Counted from the stretch's first letter, positions 1 through 6,584 are shown. The stretch is DNA of 7,384 nt from an uncultured Georgenia sp. (GCF_937958535.1 NZ_CALGNQ010000261.1:1-7384), one strand, 5' to 3'. Made by a program: numbers and translations. Notes: generated by a model not told the origin, from the sequence alone.

Positions 1-55
1 TGGGCTGTCGGTGGAAAGTGGGCTCTCGGTGAGATGCGGGGAGGGGCCGGCAGTG
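1..55. other. Short non-coding tail after modC
   Basis: No gene is visible. TGGGCTGTCGGTG (1-13) recurs with one mismatch as TGGGCTCTCGGTG (19-31), an 18-nt period. No terminator hairpin is seen before the window edge. Confidence 0.4.
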
Positions 56-1123
56 TCATGCGGGGTAGATCTCGACCTCGGCGGCCTTGACGACGAAGGT
101 CACCGTCTCGCCGACGGCGACGGTGAGCGAGGCGAGCGCCGCGGGGGTGACGTCGGCTGCGAGCCGGTTGCCCGACGGGGTCTCGCCACGCACCCGCACC
201 AGGGCACCCTGCTGCTCGAGCCCGGACACCCGCACCGGCAGGGCGTTGCGCGGGCTGCCTCCCGGCGGCGTCCGGTGGACGGCGACGGCGCGCGGGGGGA
301 AGGTCGCCGCCGCCCTCCCCTCCCCCGCAGGGCCGCCCGGGCTCGCGGCCACCCCGTGGACGACGTCACCGCCCGCCCGGACCGCGGCCGGCCCGTCGGC
401 CTGCCCGATGACGAGGTTGACCCCCGCCAGCCGCGCGGCGAAGCCCGACCGCGGGCGGGTGAGCACCTCCGCCGTCGCCCCCTCTTCGACCGCCCGGCCG
501 CCCTCGAGGACGACGACGTCATGGGCCACGGCGAGGACGTCGAGCAGGTCGTGGGTGACGACGACGGCGGAGCGGGCGGCGTCGCGCAGCACGCGGCGCA
601 GCACCTGGCGCAGCTCGGCGGCGGCGGCGACGTCGAGCGCGGTGAGCGGCTCGTCGAGGAGGAGCAGCTCGGGATCGGGTGCCAGGGCGCGTGCGAGCGC
701 CACCCGCTGGGCCTGCCCGCCCGACAGTTCGCGCGGCCGCCGCGCGGCCAGCCCCGCAGCCCCCACCTCCGTGAGCCGCTCCCGGGCGACACGCTCGGCG
801 GCGCGTCGGCCCAGCCCACGGGCGCGGGGCCCGAACGCGACGTTGGCCAGCACGTCGAGGTGCGGCAGGAGCAACGGCTCCTGGGCGAGCAGGGAGATGC
901 GGCGGGCATGCGGCGGCACCCAGGCTCCGGGGCCGGCGACCCGCCGACCCCCGACCCACACCTCCCCCGCACCCGGGCGCAGCGTGCCCGCGGCCAGGGC
1001 GACGGCGGTGGACTTCCCGGCCCCGTTGGCCCCGACGAGCGCGGTGACCCGGCCGGCGGCGACCTCGACGTCGAGCTCCACCCCGCGCTCGGGGACCGCC
1101 GCCCGGAGCACCAGCGCGCTCAC
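56..1123 (-). CDS. modC: Molybdate ABC transporter ATP-binding protein ModC
   Basis: ModC is the cytoplasmic ATPase that powers ModB. In the 355-residue product the Walker A motif is GANGAGKST (31-39), the Q-loop glutamine is Q81, the signature is LSGGQ (133-137), Walker B is LLLLDE (153-158), the D-loop follows at LTALD (160-164), and the switch histidine is H191. All catalytic residues are intact. A linker of about 70 residues leads to a C-terminal TOBE domain at about 295-355, with landmarks LAADVTPAALASL and FVVKAAEVEIYP. In ModC proteins this domain can bind molybdate and inhibit transport when the cytoplasmic level is high. The GTG start at 1123 overlaps the modB stop as GTGA and has GGAGG about 6 nt upstream (1130-1134). 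It is the last gene of the regulator-modABC unit in the window. The open frame extends upstream as a shadow through modB. Confidence 0.94.
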   Translation of the reverse strand: MSALVLRAAVPERGVELDVEVAAGRVTALVGANGAGKSTAVALAAGTLRPGAGEVWVGGRRVAGPGAWVPPHARRISLLAQEPLLLPHLDVLANVAFGPRARGLGRRAAERVARERLTEVGAAGLAARRPRELSGGQAQRVALARALAPDPELLLLDEPLTALDVAAAAELRQVLRRVLRDAARSAVVVTHDLLDVLAVAHDVVVLEGGRAVEEGATAEVLTRPRSGFAARLAGVNLVIGQADGPAAVRAGGDVVHGVAASPGGPAGEGRAAATFPPRAVAVHRTPPGGSPRNALPVRVSGLEQQGALVRVRGETPSGNRLAADVTPAALASLTVAVGETVTFVVKAAEVEIYPA

Positions 1124-1950
1124 GCCGAGCCTCCGTCGGAGCGTCGCCCGCGGTCTGCGGACCGGGCGGGCCGCTGGGTGAGCAGGACGATGACGGCGGC
1201 GAGCGCGACGAGCACGAGCGCCAGCGCCACCGCGGCATCCGGGTTGGTCTCGCGCTGCAGGTAGATCTCCAGCGGAAGGGTGCGGGTCACGCCCTGGAGC
1301 GAGCCCGCGAAGGTCAGGGTGGCACCGAACTCGCCCAGGCAGCGGGCGAAGGCGAGCGCTGTCCCCGAGCCGAGGGCGGGGGCGAGCAGCGGGAGCGTCA
1401 CCCGGCGCAGCACCGTCGTGGGCCGGGCGCCCAGGCCGGCCGCGACCACCTCGTGGCGGCGGCCGGTGGACCGCGCCGCCCCCTCGACGGAGAGGACGAG
1501 GAAGGGCAGCGCCACGAAGGCCTGTGCCAGCACCACCGCCGTGGTGGAGAAGGCGATGTCGAGACCGAGCACCTCGAGGTGTCGCCCGAGCAGCCCGCGC
1601 CGCCCGAACGTCGTGAGCAGCGCGAGCCCGGAGACGACCGGCGGCAGGACGAGCGGCAGCAGCACGACGGTGCGGACCAGCCGCACGAGCGGGGGTCGGG
1701 CCCAGGCGAGGACGAGCGCGAGCGGCACGCCGAGCGCCGTCGCCAGCGCGGTGGCAGCGACCGACGTCCGCAGGCTGAGCCCGAGTGCGGCGAGGGACGC
1801 CTCGGAGCCGAGCAGCCGCGGCAGCTCGGCCCACGGCACCCGCAGCAGCAGCCCGACCACCGGGACGGCGACGAGCAGCACACCGGCGGCGGCGGGGACC
1901 AGCAGCCACCGCGGCAGCCCCACCGGCTCGGTCGCCGGACGGGTCGTCAC
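1120..1950 (-). CDS. modB: Molybdate ABC transporter permease ModB
   Basis: ModB is the membrane channel of the molybdate importer, expected to act as a homodimer with two ModC subunits. The 276-residue product has hydrophobic segments at about 15-37, 61-84, 92-114, 135-155, 190-206 and 239-258. The ATPase-coupling loop starts around E167 (EVVAAGLGARPTTVLRRVTLP). The following FARCLGEFGATLTFAG segment (201-216) is characteristic of ModB and related oxyanion permeases. The GTG start at 1950 is chosen because it overlaps the modA stop as GTGA. It has no convincing Shine-Dalgarno, so its translation probably depends on ribosomes finishing modA. The C-terminal 20 residues are hydrophilic and Arg/Ser-rich. 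The stop overlaps the modC start in the same manner. A sulfate/thiosulfate permease is the alternative, but the ModA and Mop neighbours argue for molybdate. Confidence 0.92.
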   Translation of the reverse strand: MTTRPATEPVGLPRWLLVPAAAGVLLVAVPVVGLLLRVPWAELPRLLGSEASLAALGLSLRTSVAATALATALGVPLALVLAWARPPLVRLVRTVVLLPLVLPPVVSGLALLTTFGRRGLLGRHLEVLGLDIAFSTTAVVLAQAFVALPFLVLSVEGAARSTGRRHEVVAAGLGARPTTVLRRVTLPLLAPALGSGTALAFARCLGEFGATLTFAGSLQGVTRTLPLEIYLQRETNPDAAVALALVLVALAAVIVLLTQRPARSADRGRRSDGGSA

Positions 1951-2699
1951 GGCAGCCCGAACCCGGCGTCGCGGAAGGCGGCCCGACCCTCGGGTCCGCT
2001 GACCAGCTCCACCCATGCCTCGGCGAGGTCCGGGGATGGACTGTCGGCGACGACGGCCACCGGGTACCGGTTGACGACGTCCTCGGCCCCGGGCACGGGC
2101 ACGACGTCGACGGCGTCCGCCACCAGGGCGGCATCACTGGCGTACACCACCCCGGCGTCGGCCTGCCCCGTGGCGACCTTGGCGCGCACGTCGCTCACGC
2201 TGCCCTCCTCGCTCACCGGCGCGAGGGTGACGCCGCGCCGCTCGGCCAGCTCGAGCGTCGCCGCCCCGCAGGGCACCTGGGGTGCGCAGACGACGAGGTC
2301 CGCACCGTCCAGGCTCTCGTCCAGCCCGGTCACCCCGGCGGGGTTCCCGTCCGGGGTGATGAGGGTGAGGGTGTTCTGCGCGAGCACGACGGGCTCGCCG
2401 GAGACCACCCCCGCCGCGACGGCGTCGGCCATCGTCCGCTCGTCGGCGGTGGCCAGCACGTCCGCCGGGGCGCCCGCGGCGACCTGGGCGACGAGGTCGG
2501 CGGAGCCCGCCCAGGAGAAGGTCAGCTCCACGTCCGGGTGCTCCTCGGCGAACCGCACGCCGAGCACGCTGAACGGGCCGCCGAGCGAGGACGCCGCGAA
2601 GACGGTGAGGCGTTCGCCCTCCGCGCCCGCGCCGCACCCGGCCAGCGCGAGGGCGAGCGTCACGGCGCAGGCGGCGCCCACGGGCAGCCGCCGCCTCAC
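1947..2699 (-). CDS. modA: Molybdate ABC transporter substrate-binding lipoprotein ModA
   Basis: ModA captures molybdate (and tungstate) outside the membrane for the ModBC importer. The 250-residue product has a signal peptide starting MRRRLP and a lipobox LAGC with the lipidated Cys22, so it is membrane-anchored rather than periplasmic. Oxyanion-site landmarks are FAASSL (34-39), WAGSADL (63-69, with S66), QVPCGAA (141-147), DVR (170-172) and VVYASDA (184-190, with Y186). These match the Ser, Ser, Ala, Val and Tyr contacts of E. coli ModA. Cys138 and Cys144 flank the VPCG loop. The GTG start at 2699 overlaps the regulator's stop (GTGA) and has AGGAGG only 4 nt upstream (2704-2709). A second in-frame GTG lies six codons later but would remove the positively charged signal-peptide N-terminus. 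The modB start overlaps the stop. Confidence 0.93.
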   Translation of the reverse strand: MRRRLPVGAACAVTLALALAGCGAGAEGERLTVFAASSLGGPFSVLGVRFAEEHPDVELTFSWAGSADLVAQVAAGAPADVLATADERTMADAVAAGVVSGEPVVLAQNTLTLITPDGNPAGVTGLDESLDGADLVVCAPQVPCGAATLELAERRGVTLAPVSEEGSVSDVRAKVATGQADAGVVYASDAALVADAVDVVPVPGAEDVVNRYPVAVVADSPSPDLAEAWVELVSGPEGRAAFRDAGFGLP

Positions 2700-3106
2700 G
2701 TGCCCTCCTGCGGTGCCTCGACGACGACGGTCGTCGCCTTGACGACGGCGGAGGCGAGCGAGCCCGGCGTCAGCCCGAGCTCCTCGACCGCCTCGGCGCT
2801 CATGAGGGAGACGACGCGGAACGGTCCGCACTGGAGGTCGACCTGGGCCATGACGCCGTCGCGCAGCACCCGGGTGACCAGGCCGGTGAACCGGTTGCGC
2901 GCGGAGGTGGAGACGCCGCCGACCTCCGGCAGCCGGCGCCGCTCGGCGAGCTCCTGGGCGAAGCGGGCGAGGTCGGCCCCGTCCAGGACCATCCGCCCGG
3001 CGTCGTCGCGCCGCGCCTCCAGGCGGCCGTCGTCCACCCAGCGGCGCACCGTGTCGTCGCTGACCCCGAGGAGCGAGGCCGCCTGGCCGATCCGGAACTG
3101 CGGCAT
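2696..3106 (-). CDS. Helix-turn-helix regulator with Mop (molybdate-binding) domain
   Basis: This 136-residue protein has two parts. Residues 3-50 form a MerR/excisionase-type helix-turn-helix (FRIGQAASLLGVSDDTVRRW, then a short wing and a second helix). Residues 66-132 form a Mop/TOBE domain that begins with the characteristic STSARN motif (66-71), runs through SAEAVEELGL (103-111) and ends near VVKATTVVV (121-129). In molbindins and ModE this domain binds molybdate or tungstate. The expected role is a cytoplasmic one-component molybdate sensor that controls the mod genes behind it, unlike E. coli ModE, which has a different winged-helix DNA-binding domain and two Mop units. Binding would probably need oligomerisation, since only one Mop unit is present. 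No clear Shine-Dalgarno precedes the ATG; a leaderless transcript is likely. The stop overlaps the modA start as GTGA. The domain calls are strong, and the regulatory role is inference. Confidence 0.85.
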   Translation of the reverse strand: MPQFRIGQAASLLGVSDDTVRRWVDDGRLEARRDDAGRMVLDGADLARFAQELAERRRLPEVGGVSTSARNRFTGLVTRVLRDGVMAQVDLQCGPFRVVSLMSAEAVEELGLTPGSLASAVVKATTVVVEAPQEGT

Positions 3107-3113
3107 GTCGCCG

Positions 3114-3119
3114 ATAGTA
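3114..3119 (-). promoter_or_regulatory. Candidate -10 element for the regulator-modABC operon (leaderless)
   Basis: On the minus strand TACTAT matches the TANNNT -10 consensus. It is followed by exactly 7 nt and then the ATG of the HTH-Mop gene, with no Shine-Dalgarno in between. This spacing is typical of leaderless actinobacterial transcripts that begin at the A of the start codon. No good -35 hexamer is visible 16-18 nt upstream. Confidence 0.5.
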
Positions 3120-3134
3120 GCGCCGCAGATGCGC

Positions 3135-3156
3135 CTTCACACTCAGTTCATCACCG
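3135..3156 (+). repeat. 11-nt spaced TTCA direct repeat overlapping the -35 region of the mod promoter
   Basis: On the plus strand two adjacent 11-nt units begin CTTCACA (3135) and GTTCATC (3146). They match the GTTCACC half-site form at 5 and 6 of 7 positions. The pair covers the place where the -35 of the regulator-mod promoter should lie, so it could be an operator for the HTH-Mop protein itself or for a PhoP-like response regulator. Short repeats like this can occur by chance. Confidence 0.3.
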
Positions 3157-3183
3157 CAACAGCGGAAGACCCCGCTGGGGACG

Positions 3184-3223
3184 CCGACGCCGAGGGGACC
3201 GCGGGGGTCCGCCTCGGCGTCGG
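3184..3223 (-). terminator. Strong hairpin after ugpB, probable transcription terminator
   Basis: CCGACGCCGAGG (3184-3195) pairs perfectly with CCTCGGCGTCGG (3212-3223), a 12-bp GC-rich stem. It continues with GGACC (3196-3200) against GGTCC (3206-3210) across a single unpaired base, with a 5-nt loop. It lies 32 nt after the ugpB stop and before the regulator promoter, so it probably ends the ugp transcript. There is no run of T residues after it in the minus direction, as is common for actinobacterial terminators. A smaller 6-bp hairpin (3237-3242 with 3257-3262) overlaps the ugpB stop. Confidence 0.65.
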
Positions 3224-3255
3224 GCTCAGGCGCTACGGGCTGTCTGCCCCGGGTG

Positions 3256-4587
3256 TCAGCCCTCCACCTCGGCGGCGAGGTCCGACTCGTACAGGCTCTC
3301 CAGCTCGGTCTGCACCGCGGCCATCTCCTCGGCCACGTCGACGTCGGTGGTGAGGATGCGCTGCAGTGTCTGCGACAGGAGCAGGTCGCCGCCCGGCACG
3401 AAGACCCGGGCGAAGTCCTGGACCCGGGCCCGGCTCAGCTGCTCGACCGCGGTCTGGAACTGCGGGGTCTCGGCGTAGACGTCCGACATGTCGGCCTCGG
3501 TGTGCACCGGCATGTACCCGGTCGCGGCGGAGAACTTCGCGGTCGACTCCGGGCTCGTCATGAAGCCCATGAACATGGCCGCGGCGAGCTGGCGCTCGGG
3601 GGTGCTGTCGGCGGCGATCATGAGGCCGGCACCACCGGTCGGGGTCTCGCCCTCGGCGGCCGGGCCACCGGGGAGGAAGGCGGTGCCCACCTCGAAGGTG
3701 GCGCTGTCGAGGATGCCGCCGAGGGAGCCGGTCGACTGGACGATCTGGCTCGCGGCACCGGAGGCGAAGTTGTCGGCCGGGTCGCCCGAGGCGACCGAGG
3801 CCCAGTCACCGACCGCGGCCTGGGCGAACTCGAGCGCCGCGACGGTCTCCGGGGAGGCCACCGGGGAGAAGTCCCACTCCTCGGACCAGCCACCGCCGTA
3901 GCCCCAGACGATGTTCTGCATCCACCAGGCGGGGTACTCGTCCTGCGGCGGGAAGGCGAAGGCGGACTCGGCCACCCCGGCCTCCATCAGGCGCTGGGAG
4001 ACCTCGGCGACCTCCTCCCACGTCTCGGGCGGGGCCTCGATGCCGGCCTGCTCGTAGTGGTCGACGTTGTAGTAGAAGAGCGGGGTCGAGCGGGCGTAGG
4101 GGACGCCGTAGTGCCGGCCCTCGTAGAGGTAGTCCTCGTACAGCGCCTCGACGTACCCGGAGGTGTCCACACCGGCCGCCTCGAGGAGGTCGTCCACGGG
4201 GGTGAGCGCGTCGTTGAGGTAGTTGGGGAACCAGGTCGCGTCGGACAGGACGATGACGTCGACCTCCGCGTTGCCCTGCGACGTCTGGAAGCGCTGGGAG
4301 GTCTCCTCGTAGTTCGCGCCGGACGTCACGACGTTGACCGTGATGCCGGTCTCGGCGGTGAACGCCTCGATGAGCTCGTTCTCCACGTCCTGGGAGCCAC
4401 CGGGGTGGTTGGTCCAGAAGGTGATCTCGTCGGCGGGCTCGACCTCGGCGAGGTCGACGTCACCGCCCTGGTCACCGCCGTTGTCGTCCGATCCGCCGCT
4501 CGTGTCCGGCCCGCAGGCGGACAGGGCCAGCGCGGCGACGCCCAGCACCGCCACGCTGCGGACCGTGCGGACAAGTGGTGTCCTCAT
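3256..4587 (-). CDS. ugpB: UgpB-like extracellular solute-binding lipoprotein
   Basis: This 443-residue family 1 solute-binding lipoprotein captures substrate outside the membrane and delivers it to the permeases. A signal peptide ends in the lipobox LSAC with the lipidated Cys25, followed by a Gly/Asp-rich linker to about residue 45. Landmarks that I align by eye with E. coli UgpB are Y93, the GVPYARSTPLFYYN segment (161-174, with S167), STGSLGG (285-291), TGGAGL (317-322), ATGYMP (355-360, with Y358) and R410. These correspond to known glycerol-3-phosphate contacts, except that the Glu89 equivalent appears to be D116. Glycerol-3-phosphate or a glycerophosphodiester such as glycerophosphocholine is therefore the most likely ligand, but a sugar is not excluded. 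The ATG start has AAGGAG 7 nt upstream, at 4595-4600. A strong hairpin follows the stop. No ATPase gene follows. Confidence 0.75.
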   Translation of the reverse strand: MRTPLVRTVRSVAVLGVAALALSACGPDTSGGSDDNGGDQGGDVDLAEVEPADEITFWTNHPGGSQDVENELIEAFTAETGITVNVVTSGANYEETSQRFQTSQGNAEVDVIVLSDATWFPNYLNDALTPVDDLLEAAGVDTSGYVEALYEDYLYEGRHYGVPYARSTPLFYYNVDHYEQAGIEAPPETWEEVAEVSQRLMEAGVAESAFAFPPQDEYPAWWMQNIVWGYGGGWSEEWDFSPVASPETVAALEFAQAAVGDWASVASGDPADNFASGAASQIVQSTGSLGGILDSATFEVGTAFLPGGPAAEGETPTGGAGLMIAADSTPERQLAAAMFMGFMTSPESTAKFSAATGYMPVHTEADMSDVYAETPQFQTAVEQLSRARVQDFARVFVPGGDLLLSQTLQRILTTDVDVAEEMAAVQTELESLYESDLAAEVEG

Positions 4588-4636
4588 GTGTGTGCTCCTT
4601 CAGTAGTCGGACGGAGGTGGTTCGTGGCCCCGGACG

Positions 4637-5563
4637 TCACTTCACGGCGCCCTGGGTGAGGCCGGCGACGACGTAGCGCTGCAGCGCCGCGAAGATCACC
4701 AGCACCGGGACGATGACCATGACCGCGCCGGCCATGAGGATGCCGTAGCTGCCGGTCTGCGACTCGATGGACTGCAGCAGGTTGAGGCCCACCGGCAGGG
4801 TCATCTTGTCCGGGGAGTCGATGATGATGAGCGGCCACAGGAAGTTGTTCCACTCGTTGACGATCGTCACCAGAGCCACGGTCGCGATGGCCGGCACCGA
4901 GACGGGGGCGGCGATCTGGAACAGCTTGCGTACGTGGCCGGCGCCGTCGAGCTCGGCGGCCTCGAAGATCTCCCGGGGCAGGGCCTTGAAGTGCTGCCGC
5001 AGGAGGAAGGTGCCGAACGCCGTCCCGAGTCCGGGCAGGATGATGCCCCACAGCGTGTTGCGGCCGCCCAGCGAGGAGATCGTCAGGTAGTTCGGCAGCA
5101 TCGACACCTCGGGCGGCACCATGAGCGCGACGAGGATCCCGAGGAAGATGAGGTTGGCGCCGCGGACCCGGATGAACACCAGCGCGTAGGCCGTCGTCAC
5201 CGCGAGCAGGACCTTGATCGAGGCTCCGACGGCCGTGACGATGACGCTGTTGCGGAGCACGGTGAGCAGCGGGACCCGCTCGGCCACGGCCGCGTAGTTG
5301 TCGAGGGTCGGCTCCTGGGGCAGCAGCGTCGGGTTGAGCGTGAGGATCTCGCTCGGCGGCTTGAAGCTGGACAGGACCATCCAGGCCAGCGGGAGCACGA
5401 TGATGAGCAGCGCGAGGAGGATCGGCAGGTAGCCGGCGAGGATGGTGTCGGCGAGGTTGCGGGGCGCGAACGCCTTGGCCCAGTCGCCGGTGCGCCGCTC
5501 CTTCGGCCGGGGCGCGATGCCCCCCGGGCCGGTCACGGCGCTGACCACCGCGGAGTCGCTCAC
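4637..5563 (-). CDS. ugpE: Glycerol-3-phosphate-type ABC importer permease UgpE
   Basis: This 308-residue inner-membrane permease pairs with UgpA to form the heterodimeric channel of a CUT1 importer. The first membrane segment is at about 40-64, followed by the segment after the conserved RNS (104-106), and four more to the C-terminus. The EAA loop begins at E201 (EAAELDGAG) and is followed by the conserved NEWNNFLWPL at about 236-245. The PPEV and FLLRQHFKALP stretches resemble the equivalent parts of E. coli UgpE. The GTG start at 5563 is preferred because it forms a GTGA overlap with the ugpA stop and has GGAAGG about 10 nt upstream. The open frame continues further upstream, but only as a shadow inside ugpA. 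The overlap suggests translational coupling and 1:1 synthesis with UgpA. UgpB follows after 49 nt. MalG-like sugar permeases are the main alternative. Confidence 0.82.
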   Translation of the reverse strand: MSDSAVVSAVTGPGGIAPRPKERRTGDWAKAFAPRNLADTILAGYLPILLALLIIVLPLAWMVLSSFKPPSEILTLNPTLLPQEPTLDNYAAVAERVPLLTVLRNSVIVTAVGASIKVLLAVTTAYALVFIRVRGANLIFLGILVALMVPPEVSMLPNYLTISSLGGRNTLWGIILPGLGTAFGTFLLRQHFKALPREIFEAAELDGAGHVRKLFQIAAPVSVPAIATVALVTIVNEWNNFLWPLIIIDSPDKMTLPVGLNLLQSIESQTGSYGILMAGAVMVIVPVLVIFAALQRYVVAGLTQGAVK

Positions 5564-6558
5564 TGGTAGTGCACCTTCCGCTCGACGTACCGCAGCTGCA
5601 CCGCGGTGATGAGGAACAGGGTGAGGAAGAGGACGACGGCGATCGCGGCGGAGTAGCCGGCCCGCTGGTAGGCCCCGAAGGACTGGAGGTAGATCTCGAA
5701 GATGATCGTGTTCGTCCCGTGGCCGGTGGGCGTCATCGTCCGCAGGATGTCGAAGGCGTTCGTCATCGAGAAGATGATGTTGGTGACGAACAGGAAGAAG
5801 ACCGTGGGCGTCAGCAGCGGCAGGACGATGGAGAAGAAGCGCCGCACCGGGCCGGCCCGGTCCAGCGTCGCCGCCTCGATGAGGTCCTGCGGGATCGACT
5901 GCAGCCCGGCGAGGAAGACCACCGCGCAGTAGCCCAGGTTCTTCCAGACGTAGACGATGATGACCATCGCCAACGCCCAGTTCTCGTCGAGGTACCACTC
6001 CGGGGACTGCAGCCCGAAGAAGCCGAGGATGTGCCGCAGGGCGCCGGTGCTGGGGTCGAAGATGAAGTTCCACACCATCGCCACGCCGACTCCGGAGAGC
6101 ACGTAGGGCGAGAAGACGGCGGTGCGGGCGACCGTGCGTCCGGGGATCTTCTTGTTCAGCACGAGCGCGATGAGCAGGCCGAGGACCATCGACCCGATGA
6201 CCGCGCCGGCGGTGAAGATGCCGGTGACCCGCCACACCTCCACCCCGTTGGGGGAGGTGAAGAAGCGGACGTAGTTGTCCAGCCCCACGGGGGTGGCCCG
6301 CGGGGAGCCGAGCCGCCAGTCGAGCGTCGAGTAGTAGATGTTGCTGACCAGCGGGTAGTAGATGAACGCCAGGATGAGGAGGATGTTCGGCCCGGCGAAG
6401 AGGAGGAACAGGGACCAGTTCTTCGACTGCCGCCGGCGCCGGGCCCGTTTGCGGGCGAGGGCGCGGTCGGCGGGCTCGCGAGGGCCTTCGCCGCGGTCGA
6501 CCTGCGCCGTCCCTGCAGCGCCCTCGTCACGCGACTCCGCTGAGCGCAGCGCGGTCAC
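5560..6558 (-). CDS. ugpA: Glycerol-3-phosphate-type ABC importer permease UgpA
   Basis: This 332-residue inner-membrane permease is one half of the translocation channel of a carbohydrate-type (CUT1) ABC importer. A charged N-terminal tail of about 47 residues precedes roughly six membrane segments (about 49-69, 111-135, 147-167, 195-217, 250-268 and 303-322). The EAA loop that docks on the ATPase starts at E228 (EAATLDRAGPVRRFF). From memory of E. coli UgpA, the LQSIP..LIEAA..D.AGP.RRFF stretch and the C-terminus (RYVERKVHYQ here, RYVESKVRYQ there) correspond closely, which favours UgpA over MalF-like sugar permeases. The GTG start is chosen because AAGGAG lies 5 nt upstream, at 6564-6569. 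The stop overlaps the ugpE start. It is probably the first gene of ugpA-ugpE-ugpB, the same order I recall for the mycobacterial ugp operon. Substrate specificity is inferred from similarity only. Confidence 0.85.
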   Translation of the reverse strand: MTALRSAESRDEGAAGTAQVDRGEGPREPADRALARKRARRRRQSKNWSLFLLFAGPNILLILAFIYYPLVSNIYYSTLDWRLGSPRATPVGLDNYVRFFTSPNGVEVWRVTGIFTAGAVIGSMVLGLLIALVLNKKIPGRTVARTAVFSPYVLSGVGVAMVWNFIFDPSTGALRHILGFFGLQSPEWYLDENWALAMVIIVYVWKNLGYCAVVFLAGLQSIPQDLIEAATLDRAGPVRRFFSIVLPLLTPTVFFLFVTNIIFSMTNAFDILRTMTPTGHGTNTIIFEIYLQSFGAYQRAGYSAAIAVVLFLTLFLITAVQLRYVERKVHYQ

Positions 6559-6584
6559 CCGATCTCCTTCCCGACGTCGGACAT
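6555..6584 (-). CDS. Putative 9-residue leader peptide upstream of ugpA
   Basis: A short open frame encodes MSDVGKEIG. Its TGA overlaps the ugpA GTG start as GTGA, in the same style as the gene junctions elsewhere in the window. The ATG lies exactly 7 nt after a TAACGT -10 candidate, so it could be translated from a leaderless transcript. Its AAG-GAG codons contain the ugpA Shine-Dalgarno, so ribosomes on the leader would also cover or open that site. Such short ORFs arise easily by chance. Only the geometry supports it, so it is a hypothesis. Confidence 0.35.
   Translation of the reverse strand: MSDVGKEIG

Noticed and set aside
1..31. 18-nt period repeat at the window edge as a repeat array
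   Set aside because: Only two imperfect copies are visible and both are short; the window ends before any array could be judged.
11..1264. Overlapping plus-strand open frames opposite modC and modB
   Set aside because: These are Arg/Ala/Gly/Pro-rich shadows with no domain; the minus-strand ATPase has every catalytic motif.
1124..2137. N-terminal extension of the modC frame through modB
   Set aside because: The extension is an Arg/Ala-rich out-of-frame reading of modB. The true start is the GTG at 1123, with a ribosome binding site and the GTGA overlap.
2700..3140. N-terminal extension of modA through the HTH-Mop gene
   Set aside because: It is an out-of-frame reading of the regulator. The GTG at 2699 gives a proper lipoprotein signal peptide.
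3253..4659. A 468-codon open frame on the plus strand opposite ugpB
   Set aside because: Its composition is the Gly/Val/Arg/Leu-rich shadow expected opposite a high-GC gene, with no recognisable domain; ugpB on the other strand has clear motifs, a signal peptide and a ribosome binding site.
5564..6235. N-terminal extension of the ugpE frame through ugpA
   Set aside because: It is an out-of-frame reading of ugpA, and the GTG at 5563 gives a normal-length permease.
5569..6543. Long plus-strand open frame opposite ugpA
   Set aside because: The product is a low-complexity Asp/Glu/Gly/Arg string without membrane segments or motifs. It is antisense to a well-supported permease.
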